Shown: positions 18,379 to 26,735 of the stretch, one piece after another | Position numbering within the stretch: the first letter of the stretch is position 1 | How the letters are laid out: each line of letters starts with the position of its first letter | DNA from: Pseudofrankia saprophytica | GTDB lineage: Bacteria; Actinomycetota; Actinomycetes; Frankiales; Frankiaceae | NCBI RefSeq assembly: GCF_000235425.2 | Contig: NZ_KI912266.1 | Coordinates: forward strand, 4,782,787-4,846,786 | Direction of reading: 5' to 3' | Length of the DNA stretch: 64,000 bases | The notes under the pieces: generated by a model | Told to the model about the DNA's origin: nothing | Database searches by the model: none | Seen by the model: the letters and a program-made list of their open reading frames with translations, nothing else | Translations under genes and position numbers: made by a program

Positions 18379-18587
18379 CGACAGCCACCCCCGTCACCAA
18401 CCAGCCACCAGCCGTGGCACGCCAGTGACTCAGACAAACATCATCCCACCGACGATGCAGCTACAGCCAGCACCCACCGAACACATCACCAAACACCACT
18501 GAGTGACCGACGTCACACTTGAGGGTGAGTAATTTCGGTTCCTCGCCTCGTCGCAAGAGAGCACTACTACGCGAGGACTGTTGATCC
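18379..18587 (-). repeat. Conserved leader of STAND paralogue 3 and right array boundary
   Basis: Third copy of the 209-bp leader. The similarity ends at about 18587, which marks the right boundary of the tandem array. The remaining bases to 18679 show no gene or feature. They precede the stop of the acyl-CoA ligase, which is on the same strand, so any ligase read-through would enter the array. Confidence 0.75.
18528..18556 (-). promoter_or_regulatory. Candidate promoter of STAND paralogue 3
   Basis: Minus-strand -35-like TTGCGA (18551-18556), 17-nt spacer and -10-like ATTACT (18528-18533), as in the leader of paralogue 1. It lies about 150 bp upstream of the GTG. Confidence 0.4.
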
Positions 18588-18679
18588 GACTACCCGCGGA
18601 GACGTTCCGAATGGCATGGTCCTGCCGAGCCGTTCGCCGGCCGCCAGCTGGGCACCGCTCGGCCGCCAGTCCTTTCTCG

Positions 18680-20227
18680 TCAGGCCGGCGAGTCGGCCAG
18701 GTACTCCTCCCGGAGCTTTCCCTTGGCGAGTTTGCCGGTGGGCATCCTCGGCAGCTCCTCGCGGAACACGACGACCCGCGGCACCTTGTAGCCGGCGATG
18801 CCGCGACGCAGGTAGGTACGGAGTTCCTCGGCCAGTTCGGGCGAGCCCTCGACGCCGTCGGCGAGCTGTACCACGGCGTGCACGTACTCCCCCATCTCGG
18901 GATCCGGCAGCCCGAACACGGCGACGTCGGCGACCAGCGGGTGCATGACCAGCGCGGCCTCGATCTCCGCCGGGTAGATGTTCACGCCGCCGGAGATGAT
19001 CGTGAAGCTCTTCCTGTCGGTCAGGTAGACGTAGCCGTCCTTGTCGAGGTAGCCCATGTCGCCGGCGGTCGCCCAGGTGGGGTGGCGTGGGTGGCGGCTC
19101 TCCCGGGTCTTCTCCGGGTCCCGGTGGTACTCGAACGGCTCCTCGTCGCGTTCGAAGTACAGCGTCCCGGCCTCGCCGGTCGGCAGCTCCCGCCCGGCCT
19201 CGTCGCAGACGTGCGGGGTGCCTATCAGCGGCCGGCCCACCGAGCCCGGGTGCGCCAGCCAGTCCTCGGCGCCGATGTAGGTGAGCCCGGCGCCCTCCGT
19301 CCCCGAGTAGTACTCGTCGACGATCGGGCCGAGCCAGTCGATCATCTGGCGCTTCACGTCCACCGGGCACGGAGCGGCGGCGTGGATCAGTCGCCGCAGG
19401 CTGGACAGGTCGTACCGGAGCCGCACCTCGTCGGGCAGCTTCAGCAGCCGGACCAGCATCGTCGGCACCACCTGGACATGGGTGACCCGTTCACGCTCGA
19501 TGACGGCCAGCAGCTGCTCCGCGTCGAACTTGTCGAGGATGACAAGGGTCCCTCCGATCTCGTGCACGCCGGTCGACCACTGCAGCCCGGCCGCGTGGTA
19601 CAGCGGCGTCGGGCACAGGTAAACCGATTCCTCCGTCATCCCGAACAGGAACCGCGCGAGGGTGGAGATCCCGCCCCGGCCCGGCTCGTCGACCGCGTCA
19701 CCGGACAGCCTGCGCCGGATGCCCTTGGGCCGTCCCGTCGTTCCCGACGAGTAGAGCATCACGTCGCCCCGGGGCTGCTCGGCCAGCGGCTCGGCGGAGC
19801 GGGCGGCGATGGCGGCCTCGTAGGTCTCGAATCCGTCCACGGAGCCGTCCATCATCAGCCGGATGCCGCACTCCGGCGCGAGCTGCGCCACCCGCGTCGC
19901 CAGCTCGCCGAACCGCCTCGTCGCGACGAGCGCCTTCGCCGCCGAATCGTTGACGAGGTACGCCGCCTCGTCCGCGGCGAGATGCCAGTTCACCGCCGTC
20001 AGGTAGAAGCCGGAACGCAGCGCGGCCCAGACGACCTCCAGGTAGCGCGGATGGTTCTCGGCGACGATCGCCACCGCGTCACCGGGGCGCACCCCGCGCT
20101 CCCGTAGCAGGCGGGCCAGGCGGATGGACCGCTCGTCGAGCTCCCGGTAGCTGACGCGCTCGCCCGAGGTGCCCATGACGACGGCGGCCTTTGCCGGGTG
20201 AGCGGCCGCGTGCAAGCCTGGGTACAT
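18680..20227 (-). CDS. AMP-binding acyl-CoA synthetase (FadD-like)
   Basis: Activates a carboxylic acid to its CoA thioester using ATP, 515 residues. The adenylation P-loop YSSGTTGRPKG lies at 159-169, with YYSGTEG further on. The hinge region TAGDMGYLDKDGYVYLTDRK is followed by the ISGGVNIYPAEIE turn, and the C-terminal catalytic Lys lies in MPTGKLAKGKLREEY. The length and motifs fit the FadD3/FadD17-like branch used for steroid side-chain or ring-remnant acids and fatty acids. ATG 20225-20227 has GGAGG about 8 nt upstream. It is the third gene of a minus-strand set (LLM oxidoreductase, APH-like kinase, this ligase), 73 bp after the kinase stop. Substrate is not determinable from sequence. 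Confidence 0.92.
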   Translation of the reverse strand: MYPGLHAAAHPAKAAVVMGTSGERVSYRELDERSIRLARLLRERGVRPGDAVAIVAENHPRYLEVVWAALRSGFYLTAVNWHLAADEAAYLVNDSAAKALVATRRFGELATRVAQLAPECGIRLMMDGSVDGFETYEAAIAARSAEPLAEQPRGDVMLYSSGTTGRPKGIRRRLSGDAVDEPGRGGISTLARFLFGMTEESVYLCPTPLYHAAGLQWSTGVHEIGGTLVILDKFDAEQLLAVIERERVTHVQVVPTMLVRLLKLPDEVRLRYDLSSLRRLIHAAAPCPVDVKRQMIDWLGPIVDEYYSGTEGAGLTYIGAEDWLAHPGSVGRPLIGTPHVCDEAGRELPTGEAGTLYFERDEEPFEYHRDPEKTRESRHPRHPTWATAGDMGYLDKDGYVYLTDRKSFTIISGGVNIYPAEIEAALVMHPLVADVAVFGLPDPEMGEYVHAVVQLADGVEGSPELAEELRTYLRRGIAGYKVPRVVVFREELPRMPTGKLAKGKLREEYLADSPA

Positions 20228-20300
20228 CAGCGGACCTCCAGCGTCTGTGTGCCAAGCCCCGAAGGCGGCCGAGGACTCGAGGATCGCCGCGCCCGCTCGG

Positions 20301-21503
20301 TCATGCCTCCGCCTCGATGAGTTCCAGCGCCTCCAGCTCACGGATGGCCGCGCAGGCGCCGTGGGCCATCGAGAGGAACATCCGGTCGGAGTTGTCCGAC
20401 CGGACGCCGGCGGCGTAGACGCAGCCGAGCACCGTGATCAGTGGCCCGTGCGGCAGGCCGCGCCGGTAGTCGTCGAAGCAGTCGGCCACCGTGTAGCCGG
20501 TGACGCCGAGCTCGACGAGCCGCCGGTGGTAGGCGTCGACCAGCTCGCCCTCGTGCGCGCGGCGCACGTCCGGGGACAGCGCGGTGGACAGGAAGTAGGC
20601 GAGGTCACGGCCGGGCAGCCCGATCGAGATCGTCTGCCAGTCGACCGCGCACACCCCCGGGCCGTCCGCCGGGAACAGCAGGTTGTCCAGCCGGTAGTCG
20701 CCGTGCAGTACCGAGTAGGGCGCCTCGTAGGCGCTCTGCCAGCGGTAGGTCAGCGCGGCGGCGCGCCGCAGTGTGTCCGCGTCGCGCGGGTCGAGCTCGG
20801 CCCGGTAGCGCTCGACGAAATCCGCGGTGGCCGCCACGTGCAGCTCGCCCATGAACGCCCGCGCGGCGTCGTCGGAGCGCGCGAGCCAGGACGACTCGGC
20901 GTCGAGCAGCGCGCTGTTCCAGAACGGGGCGTGCAGCCCGGCGAGGTTGCGGACGGCGTCGGCGGCCTGGTCGACGTCGCAGCCGGCCTCCTGACTGCCC
21001 GCGCGGGCCGGGTGCGCGTCGGCGAGTACCAGCGTGAAGAAGCGGGAGTCCGGGCTGATGGCCGCCTGCCAGCAGTGCGGCGTGCGGATCCGCACGGAAC
21101 CGGCGAGGTGGGCGTAGAAACCGACCTCCTTGCGGTAGCCCTGCCGGACCACGCCGCGCCCGTCCGGGTCGCCCGCGCCCATCTTGACCACCACCGTGCG
21201 CGGGGCGGTGCTCACGGCGTCATCGGGCCCGCCGCTGCCGGGCCCGCCGTCCGCGTACTCCAGGTGGAAGCGGTAGCTGGAGCCCATCTGCCCCGTGCCC
21301 ACCGCCTCGTGGCGCAGGCCGGTCACGGTGACGTCGCCAGCGCCGCCGCCGCGCAGCGCCGCGGTCATCCAGGCCGGGGTGATCTCGCCCGGGTCGTCGA
21401 CGACCTGCGCGGCCGTCCCGATGGCGTCGACGTCGTCGCCCTCACCGGGCGCCCGCCGCGCGGCTGTGTCGTCAGCCGTGGCCGTGCCGTCCGCGGCCGT
21501 CAT
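20301..21503 (-). CDS. Phosphotransferase, APH/choline-kinase fold
   Basis: Small-molecule kinase-like protein of 400 residues. The Brenner-type catalytic motif is intact: HGDYRLDNLLF with catalytic Asp, followed by the metal-binding DWQTISIG. The N-lobe has VVKMGAGDP supplying the ATP-binding Lys. Members near FadE/FadD-type genes in actinobacteria are usually annotated as phosphotransferase or acyl-CoA dehydrogenase-associated kinase, and real substrates are mostly unknown. The first 40 residues are low-complexity. ATG 21501-21503 overlaps the stop of the LLM gene (ATGA), so translation is coupled. Position between an F420-type oxidoreductase and an acyl-CoA ligase suggests a catabolic role rather than antibiotic resistance. 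Confidence 0.88.
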   Translation of the reverse strand: MTAADGTATADDTAARRAPGEGDDVDAIGTAAQVVDDPGEITPAWMTAALRGGGAGDVTVTGLRHEAVGTGQMGSSYRFHLEYADGGPGSGGPDDAVSTAPRTVVVKMGAGDPDGRGVVRQGYRKEVGFYAHLAGSVRIRTPHCWQAAISPDSRFFTLVLADAHPARAGSQEAGCDVDQAADAVRNLAGLHAPFWNSALLDAESSWLARSDDAARAFMGELHVAATADFVERYRAELDPRDADTLRRAAALTYRWQSAYEAPYSVLHGDYRLDNLLFPADGPGVCAVDWQTISIGLPGRDLAYFLSTALSPDVRRAHEGELVDAYHRRLVELGVTGYTVADCFDDYRRGLPHGPLITVLGCVYAAGVRSDNSDRMFLSMAHGACAAIRELEALELIEAEA

Positions 21504-22615
21504 GCCGACCGCCCCGGGTTGGCCGGCAGGCCGGACAGGCCGGCCGGGCGGACGCCGCGGTAGGCATGGACGACGGGCGCGAGCTCCGCGGATGTCGCGC
21601 CGTGCATGATCACTCCGGTCACGCCCAGATCGAACTGGCGCGCGACGGCCCGGGCGCACTGCTCGGGGCTGCCGGTCGCGGCCGTCGCCAGCCATTCCGC
21701 CGGGATCAGCGTGGCGATGTGCTCAAGCTGTTCCGTCGTCGCCTTGGCGTCGATCCCGCCCTTGACCGAGGTGACCACCTCGTCCGCGCGGAACCGGGCC
21801 AGCACCGCCGGGTCCCAGTCGTTGACCCGGACCATCAGGTCGCCGTAGCCCTGCAGGTAGGAGCCGAGCCGGCCGACGGTCTTGAGCAGCCGGCGGTCCT
21901 CGGGGACCTCGTCGGAGACGGTGGCCAGCACCGACCAGACCCGCACGCTCGCCGGGTCGCGGCCCGCCGCCTTGGCGCCGCGGGCGACGGCGGCCAGCGC
22001 CTCGCGGACCGCGGTGTCGGAGTAGAAGGTGTGCAGGATGACGCCGTCCAGGCAGCGGCCGGCGAGCTCCAGCGAGCGCGGCCCGAGCGCGGCGAGCATC
22101 ACCGGGATGTCGTCGTCGAAGTCGGCGTCCTGGTGCAGGTACGGCCAGGCGCCGGCCGGGCCGTCGTGGCCGAGCACCATCTCGCCGTGCCACAGCCGGC
22201 GCAGCACGCCGACGAAGTCCTCGATCTGCGCCCCGGTGATCGGCTTCAGCCCGAACGCCTGGAACAGCCGGTCGAAGCCCCGGCCCAGGCCCAGCGCGAA
22301 CCGGCCGCCGGTCAGCCGGTGCATGGTGGCCGCCATCGTCGCGGTCACGATCGGATGGCGGGTGTTGTGGTTCGTCGCGCCGGTGGCGATGCCGATCGAC
22401 GTGCTGACCGCTCCGGCGGCGCCGGACAGCGTCGCCGCGTCCTTGGTGCTGAACCGTTCGGAGATGAAGGTGGCGCCGATACCCAGTTCCTCGGCGGCGC
22501 GTACCTCGTCGACCAGGTCACGGGGTGCCGAGCTGTGCCCGGCTAACGTGTAGAAACCCAGCTCGGTGAGCTGGGGACTGCCCGTCGGCTGGTCGGGCGG
22601 CTGGTTCGGCGTCAC
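21500..22615 (-). CDS. LLM-class F420-dependent oxidoreductase
   Basis: Luciferase-like TIM-barrel enzyme of 371 residues, expected to use F420 (or FMN) to reduce or oxidise a hydrophobic substrate. Family features: LTELGFYTLAGHSSAPRDLV at the start, GIATGATNHNTRHP, LTGGRFALGLGRGFDRL, and a C-terminal VIMHGAT. The GTG at 22613-22615 has GGAGCG 5 nt upstream. It heads a three-gene operon (this gene, kinase, acyl-CoA ligase) and is divergent from a CYP125-like P450. The 457-bp gap between them carries a palindrome seen also at two other catabolic loci. F420 versus FMN dependence cannot be settled by eye. Confidence 0.9.
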   Translation of the reverse strand: MTPNQPPDQPTGSPQLTELGFYTLAGHSSAPRDLVDEVRAAEELGIGATFISERFSTKDAATLSGAAGAVSTSIGIATGATNHNTRHPIVTATMAATMHRLTGGRFALGLGRGFDRLFQAFGLKPITGAQIEDFVGVLRRLWHGEMVLGHDGPAGAWPYLHQDADFDDDIPVMLAALGPRSLELAGRCLDGVILHTFYSDTAVREALAAVARGAKAAGRDPASVRVWSVLATVSDEVPEDRRLLKTVGRLGSYLQGYGDLMVRVNDWDPAVLARFRADEVVTSVKGGIDAKATTEQLEHIATLIPAEWLATAATGSPEQCARAVARQFDLGVTGVIMHGATSAELAPVVHAYRGVRPAGLSGLPANPGRSA

Positions 22616-23072
22616 GTCGCGCTCCGTCCGGATCGGTCCGGCCGGCCGCACGCCGACCGACTGGTACTGCGGGTAGGCCTAGACGCCCCCGGGCCGTCGA
22701 TGAACGGTTCCGCGCGTACTCACCGCGCTCCTCCCGAACACCTCGGCGCGGCCGGGGGTGGACGCCCGCCGCGAGCGGCAGGCCGTGCGACCAGATGTTG
22801 CATAAAGTATCCTTTCTGCGAGCGGCAGACAACGGCCGCCGACCGGATCCGCCGGCCGCGCCGTCACGGCGGGCCAAGCACGAGCCTTCGGGCCAGTCCT
22901 GTCCCTCCACACATTTGCCAAGACTCGGCAATACCGTAAAGCGCCGGAGCCCTCGGCTCCCTGCCGCGAACGGACTCGACGCGCCGGTCCGCCCGATCAA
23001 CCGGCAGTCGCTCCGCCCGCCGTGCCACGGGAGAGGGGCCCCGCCGGCCGCGCCGTGCCCTTCGGAGGACCC
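22616..23072. other. Divergent promoter region, LLM operon / P450
   Basis: A 457-bp non-coding gap between two divergent starts. Apart from the operator-like palindrome at 22800 and AT-richer sequence around it, I see no gene, RNA or repeat. Open frames here lack third-position bias. Confidence 0.6.
22800..22812. promoter_or_regulatory. Operator-like palindrome GCATAAAGTATCC
   Basis: Second member of the 13-bp family with 9111-9123 and 42799-42811. It lies midway between the LLM operon (185 bp upstream of its start) and the P450 (about 260 bp upstream), so it could control either or both. Confidence 0.45.
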
Positions 23073-24284
23073 ATGCCGTCGCTGGACACCATCAACGTCT
23101 ACGACCCCGCCCGCTACGAGAGCGGCATCCCCCACGAGGACTTCCGGGTGCTGCGCGCGCAGGCCCCCGTCTTCCACCATCCCGACCACGAGCGCCCCGA
23201 CGGCCTCTGGGCGGTCACCCGGCACGCCGACGTCACCCGGGTGTCCCGCAACCCGGAGCTGTTCTCCTCGAACCGGTGCACCGCGAACCTGGGCGAGATG
23301 ACCGAGGAGAGCATCGCCCAGCAGCGGCTGATGATGCTGAACATGGACCCGCCGGAGCACAACCGGCTGCGCGGCCTGGTCAACCGTGGGTTCACCCCGA
23401 AGATGGTGAGCCGGATGACCCAGCACCTGCGGGACACCTGCGAGCGGATCGTCGACGAGGCGCTGGCGGCCGGCTCCGGGGACTTCATCGAGCTGTGTGC
23501 CGCCGACCTCCCGCTGATCGTGATCGCCGAGCTGATGGGCGTGCCGGTCGAGGACCGGGGCAAGCTGTTCGACTGGTCCAACCGGCTCGCCGCCGCGACC
23601 GACGGGCAGCTGGACAGCGACGGTGACGCCGCGGTCGCCGTCATGGAGGCCTACGGGTACGCCAACGACCTCGGCGCGGCCAAGCGCGCCTGCCCGGCCG
23701 ACGACATCGTCAGCCGCCTGGTGGCCAAGGACGAGCAGGGCCAGGAGCTGTCCGAGCTGGAGTTCGACCTGTTCTTCCTGCTGCTGATGTTCGCCGGCAA
23801 CGAGACGACCCGCAACGCGATCGCCGGCGGGATGCAGGCGATGATCGACCATCCCGACCAGTGGGAGCGGCTGCGCGCGGACCCCGGCCTGGCGTCGAAG
23901 GCCGCCGACGAGATCGTCCGCTGGGTCAGCCCGGTCAACGGATTCCGCCGCACCGCCACCCAGGACGTCGAGCTCGGCGGCCAGCTCATCCGCGAGAACG
24001 ACAAGGTCGTCATGTTCTACGCCTCGGCGAACTTCGACGAGGCGGTCTTCGACGACCCGTACACCTTCGACATCGGCCGCAGCCCCAACCCGCAGCTCGG
24101 CTTCGGCGGCGGCGGCCCGCACTTCTGCCTCGGCCGCCACCTCGCCATGCTCGAGATCGAGCTGATGTACCGGACGCTCGCCGCCCGGGTGCGCCGCGTC
24201 GAGCCGCTCGGGCCGCCGACCCGGCTGCGCTCGAACTTCGTCAACGGCGTCACGGCGATGCCGGTCCGCCTCATCCCGGCCTGA
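23073..24284 (+). CDS. Cytochrome P450, CYP125-like
   Basis: Soluble haem monooxygenase of 403 residues. The I-helix AGNETTRNAI (oxygen activation), K-helix EIVR (ExxR) and haem loop FGGGGPHFCLGRHLA with ligand Cys352 are intact. AGNETTRN is characteristic of the CYP125/CYP124/CYP142 neighbourhood, which hydroxylates sterol side chains or branched lipids at the terminal methyl. This suggests a steroid or isoprenoid substrate but does not prove it. ATG 23073 has GGAGG 5 nt upstream, and the protein starts at the usual point (SLDTINVYDPARYE). No ferredoxin or reductase gene is adjacent. The last 268 bp are overlapped by an antisense extension of the convergent dehydrogenase gene. Confidence 0.93.
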   Translation: MPSLDTINVYDPARYESGIPHEDFRVLRAQAPVFHHPDHERPDGLWAVTRHADVTRVSRNPELFSSNRCTANLGEMTEESIAQQRLMMLNMDPPEHNRLRGLVNRGFTPKMVSRMTQHLRDTCERIVDEALAAGSGDFIELCAADLPLIVIAELMGVPVEDRGKLFDWSNRLAAATDGQLDSDGDAAVAVMEAYGYANDLGAAKRACPADDIVSRLVAKDEQGQELSELEFDLFFLLLMFAGNETTRNAIAGGMQAMIDHPDQWERLRADPGLASKAADEIVRWVSPVNGFRRTATQDVELGGQLIRENDKVVMFYASANFDEAVFDDPYTFDIGRSPNPQLGFGGGGPHFCLGRHLAMLEIELMYRTLAARVRRVEPLGPPTRLRSNFVNGVTAMPVRLIPA

Positions 24285-25282
24285 CACGGCCTGGGAAGCG
24301 GCTTGTGACGGTGGGCCGGCGCTAGCACTGTTTCTCGCCAGCGCGCGTCTCCCGCCGGCGTGACCGGTTCAGGCGGCCGGTCCGGACCGAGCCGCCCGGC
24401 CCCGCCCTCGTCCACGTCCGGCGCCACCGAGGGGCGTACCGCGTAAAGCGCGTCGCCCATGCTGGCGGCGAGGCTCGCGGCCGGCAGGTCGAGGCCTCGG
24501 TCGCGGGCGAGCTCGACCGCGTGCCGCAGGTCCTTCTCGAGCAGCGCCGAGACGGTGGCGAAGTACTCGTGGTCGGGGTCCACCGGCTGGCCGCGGCGCC
24601 GCTCGTGGATGTTCAGGAAGACGTCGGCCTGAGCCGAGAGCGTCCCGGAGGCCCGGGTGACCTCGACCAGCAGGCCGTCGGCCACCCCCAGTGCGCGCGC
24701 CAGCTGGGCGGCCTCATAGGACGCCAGGTAGTCGAGGTAGACCATGACGTTGTGGGCCAGCTTCAGCGCGGCGCCGCTGCCCAGGGGCCCGGCGCGCACC
24801 AGCCGGCCGGTGAACGTCGCCAGCGCCGGCTCGACCGCGTCGACCGCCGCCGGCTGCCCGCCGACCAGTGCCCACATCGACCCTTCCCGGACGCCCTCGG
24901 CGCCGGTTCCCGTCAGCGGGGCGTCCACCAGGTCGACGCCGCGGCCGGCGGCCGCCGATGCGAGGTCCGCGACGGTGTCCGGGTGCACCGTCGACAGGAT
25001 GGCGACGACGTGCCCGGGACGCGCGCCCGCGAGCACGCCACGCTCACCTGACAGCACGTCGACGCACTGGGCGTCGTCGCGGACGCACACGAGCGTGACG
25101 TCACTGGCCGCCGCGACCTCGGCGGCCGTCGCGAGGCCGCGGGCGCCCGCCTCGACGGCGTCGGCGACCGGCGCGGGCCGCACGTCGTGGACCGTCGTGA
25201 CCAGGCCCGCGCCGACCAGCCGGCGCGCGATCGGCGCGCCGAGGATCCCCAGCCCGACCAGCCCGACCGACGGGTGTCCCAC
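24017..25282 (-). CDS. NAD(P)-binding dehydrogenase, HIBADH family, with abnormal C-terminal read-through
   Basis: Beta-hydroxyacid dehydrogenase-type protein. The Rossmann motif GLVGLGILGAPIARRLV opens the N-domain. Substrate-site DAPLTGTGAEGVREGSMW and the region of the catalytic Lys (GSGAALKLAHNVM) are present, followed by the helical C-domain. The family ends near residue 295. Here the domain is complete by about residue 300 (SMGDALYAVR), yet no stop occurs until residue 421. The extra 120 residues are Arg/Ser-rich and antisense to the P450 3' end (268-bp overlap), so they look like junk from a lost stop or frameshift. ATG at 25280-25282 has a GGAGG-type site. Substrate unknown. Confidence 0.8.
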   Translation of the reverse strand: MGHPSVGLVGLGILGAPIARRLVGAGLVTTVHDVRPAPVADAVEAGARGLATAAEVAAASDVTLVCVRDDAQCVDVLSGERGVLAGARPGHVVAILSTVHPDTVADLASAAAGRGVDLVDAPLTGTGAEGVREGSMWALVGGQPAAVDAVEPALATFTGRLVRAGPLGSGAALKLAHNVMVYLDYLASYEAAQLARALGVADGLLVEVTRASGTLSAQADVFLNIHERRRGQPVDPDHEYFATVSALLEKDLRHAVELARDRGLDLPAASLAASMGDALYAVRPSVAPDVDEGGAGRLGPDRPPEPVTPAGDARWRETVLAPAHRHKPLPRPCQAGMRRTGIAVTPLTKFERSRVGGPSGSTRRTRAASVRYISSISSMARWRPRQKCGPPPPKPSCGLGLRPMSKVYGSSKTASSKFAEA

Positions 25283-25373
25283 GGAGCCTCCAGGAAGGCA
25301 GGGGTGGGCCTGAGCCAGACCACCCGAGGAGCAGGGATCAGATATTGCAGGTTATATACATCCCGATCGTTTA

Positions 25374-26699
25374 CTACAGACTGTTGATCGGGTGCTGCGG
25401 ACGGTGGTAGCCGTCGAACCGCAGCTGGCCGCCGCGCAGCTCCCGGATCGTCAGGAAGTCGCCCTTGTAGCCCTTGTGGTCCCAGGGGCCGAACTGGATG
25501 TAGGTGGCCGGGCCGCCGTTGGTGGCGGGCATCCAGCGGATGCGCTCGATGCCTTCCTTGACCTCCTCGGGGGTGGCCATCGCGGCGTTGGCGACCCCGT
25601 GGATGCCCACCCGCGCCGTGTCGTAGCCCAGGGCGACGACGACGTTCTTCGACACCCGGCCGAAGCGCTTCTCGAACCGCGCGACCATGGCCTCGTAGTT
25701 CGGGTTCGTGCCCTCCACGCCGAGCTGGTCGACGCCGTGCCAGCCCTCCAGGCCCTCCGCCCACGTGTTGGTGTTGGAGTAGAACATGAACGCCGTGCCC
25801 ATGACCCGCGGCGGGTCCCAGTCGAGCGTCCTGAACGCCTCGGCGAAGTGGAAGGTGGAGTAGCCGTACCCGCCGTAGTAGATGCCGGTGATGCCGTCCT
25901 CGCGCATCGACCGGAGGTGGTCGGTGAGGCCCCGCGGGTTCGGCCCGAGCTTGATGTCGCGGGCGATGGTCAGCCCGAGGCTGTTGCACTCGTCCCGGAA
26001 GAAGCCGGCGTAGTCACGCCCCGAGCTGCCCTGCTCCCAGAACATGCCGACCTTCTGGTGCCCCTGGCTCTTCAGCCACTGGGCGCACATCACCCCCTCG
26101 GTGGGGACGTCGCCGTTGGCGATGGTGAAGCAGTACTCGCTGGCGAACCGCCAGGCGCCCGTCCAGGCGATGACGGGCACCTTGCGCCGGTTGACCAGCT
26201 CCTGCAGCGACAGCGAGTTGTCGCTGACCTCCGGGCCGAGCACGACGACGCACCCCTGGTCGCAGAGCCACTCGTAGCCGGTGCGGGTCTTCTGGAAGTT
26301 CTCCCGGGGAAGGCCGCGGGCGTCGGCGACGACGAGGCGGACCGGCCGGTCGTAGATCCCCTCGTTCAGCGCGTCCTCGAAGGCAAGGATCGTCGCGTTG
26401 ATCCAGTCGAAGATGAGCTGGCCGTTCTCGATGTCCATGAGCAGGCCGATCTTCACCGGCTCGAACGCGTCGCCCTGGGTCTGCAGGCCGCGGGTCGGGG
26501 GGTACACGACGATGTCGGCGTGTGCCTTCTCCCCGATGCGGCCGCCGCCTTCATACCACTTCGTGGCCGCGCCGGCGTCGGGCGCGTCGGTGCCCGACCG
26601 GACGTTGGTCACCGCGCGGTCGGGCTCGGCGATCCCGTGCTCCGTCGGCTCCGGGAACATCCGCTCCACGAACTCGCTGTCCGAGTACGAGTGGCTCAT
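25374..26699 (-). CDS. Substrate-binding-fold protein without signal peptide
   Basis: Leu/Ile/Val-binding (Peripla_BP_6) fold, 441 residues. The fold starts at about residue 82 (PVKIGLLMDIENGQLIFDW), followed by VVVLGPEVSDNS, VPVIAWTGAWRF, and SSGRDYAGFF. Unlike normal solute receptors it has no hydrophobic signal or lipobox. The first 80 residues are hydrophilic and acidic (SYSDSEFVERMFPEPTEHG), so as annotated it should stay in the cytoplasm. It starts 36 bp from a divergent TetR gene. Possible roles are an intracellular ligand sensor, a ligand-carrying protein, or an enzyme-like amide-binding protein. No in-frame upstream sequence could add a signal before the divergent gene. No transporter subunits nearby. 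Confidence 0.85.
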   Translation of the reverse strand: MSHSYSDSEFVERMFPEPTEHGIAEPDRAVTNVRSGTDAPDAGAATKWYEGGGRIGEKAHADIVVYPPTRGLQTQGDAFEPVKIGLLMDIENGQLIFDWINATILAFEDALNEGIYDRPVRLVVADARGLPRENFQKTRTGYEWLCDQGCVVVLGPEVSDNSLSLQELVNRRKVPVIAWTGAWRFASEYCFTIANGDVPTEGVMCAQWLKSQGHQKVGMFWEQGSSGRDYAGFFRDECNSLGLTIARDIKLGPNPRGLTDHLRSMREDGITGIYYGGYGYSTFHFAEAFRTLDWDPPRVMGTAFMFYSNTNTWAEGLEGWHGVDQLGVEGTNPNYEAMVARFEKRFGRVSKNVVVALGYDTARVGIHGVANAAMATPEEVKEGIERIRWMPATNGGPATYIQFGPWDHKGYKGDFLTIRELRGGQLRFDGYHRPQHPINSL

Positions 26700-26735
26700 C
26701 CATCGCTCCGTCGATCAGAAGGCTAGAATAATTAC

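Noticed and set aside
23861-24325. 154-residue plus-strand frame beyond the P450 end
   Set aside because: Wrong frame of the P450 coding region, Arg/Pro-rich, and no conserved pattern.
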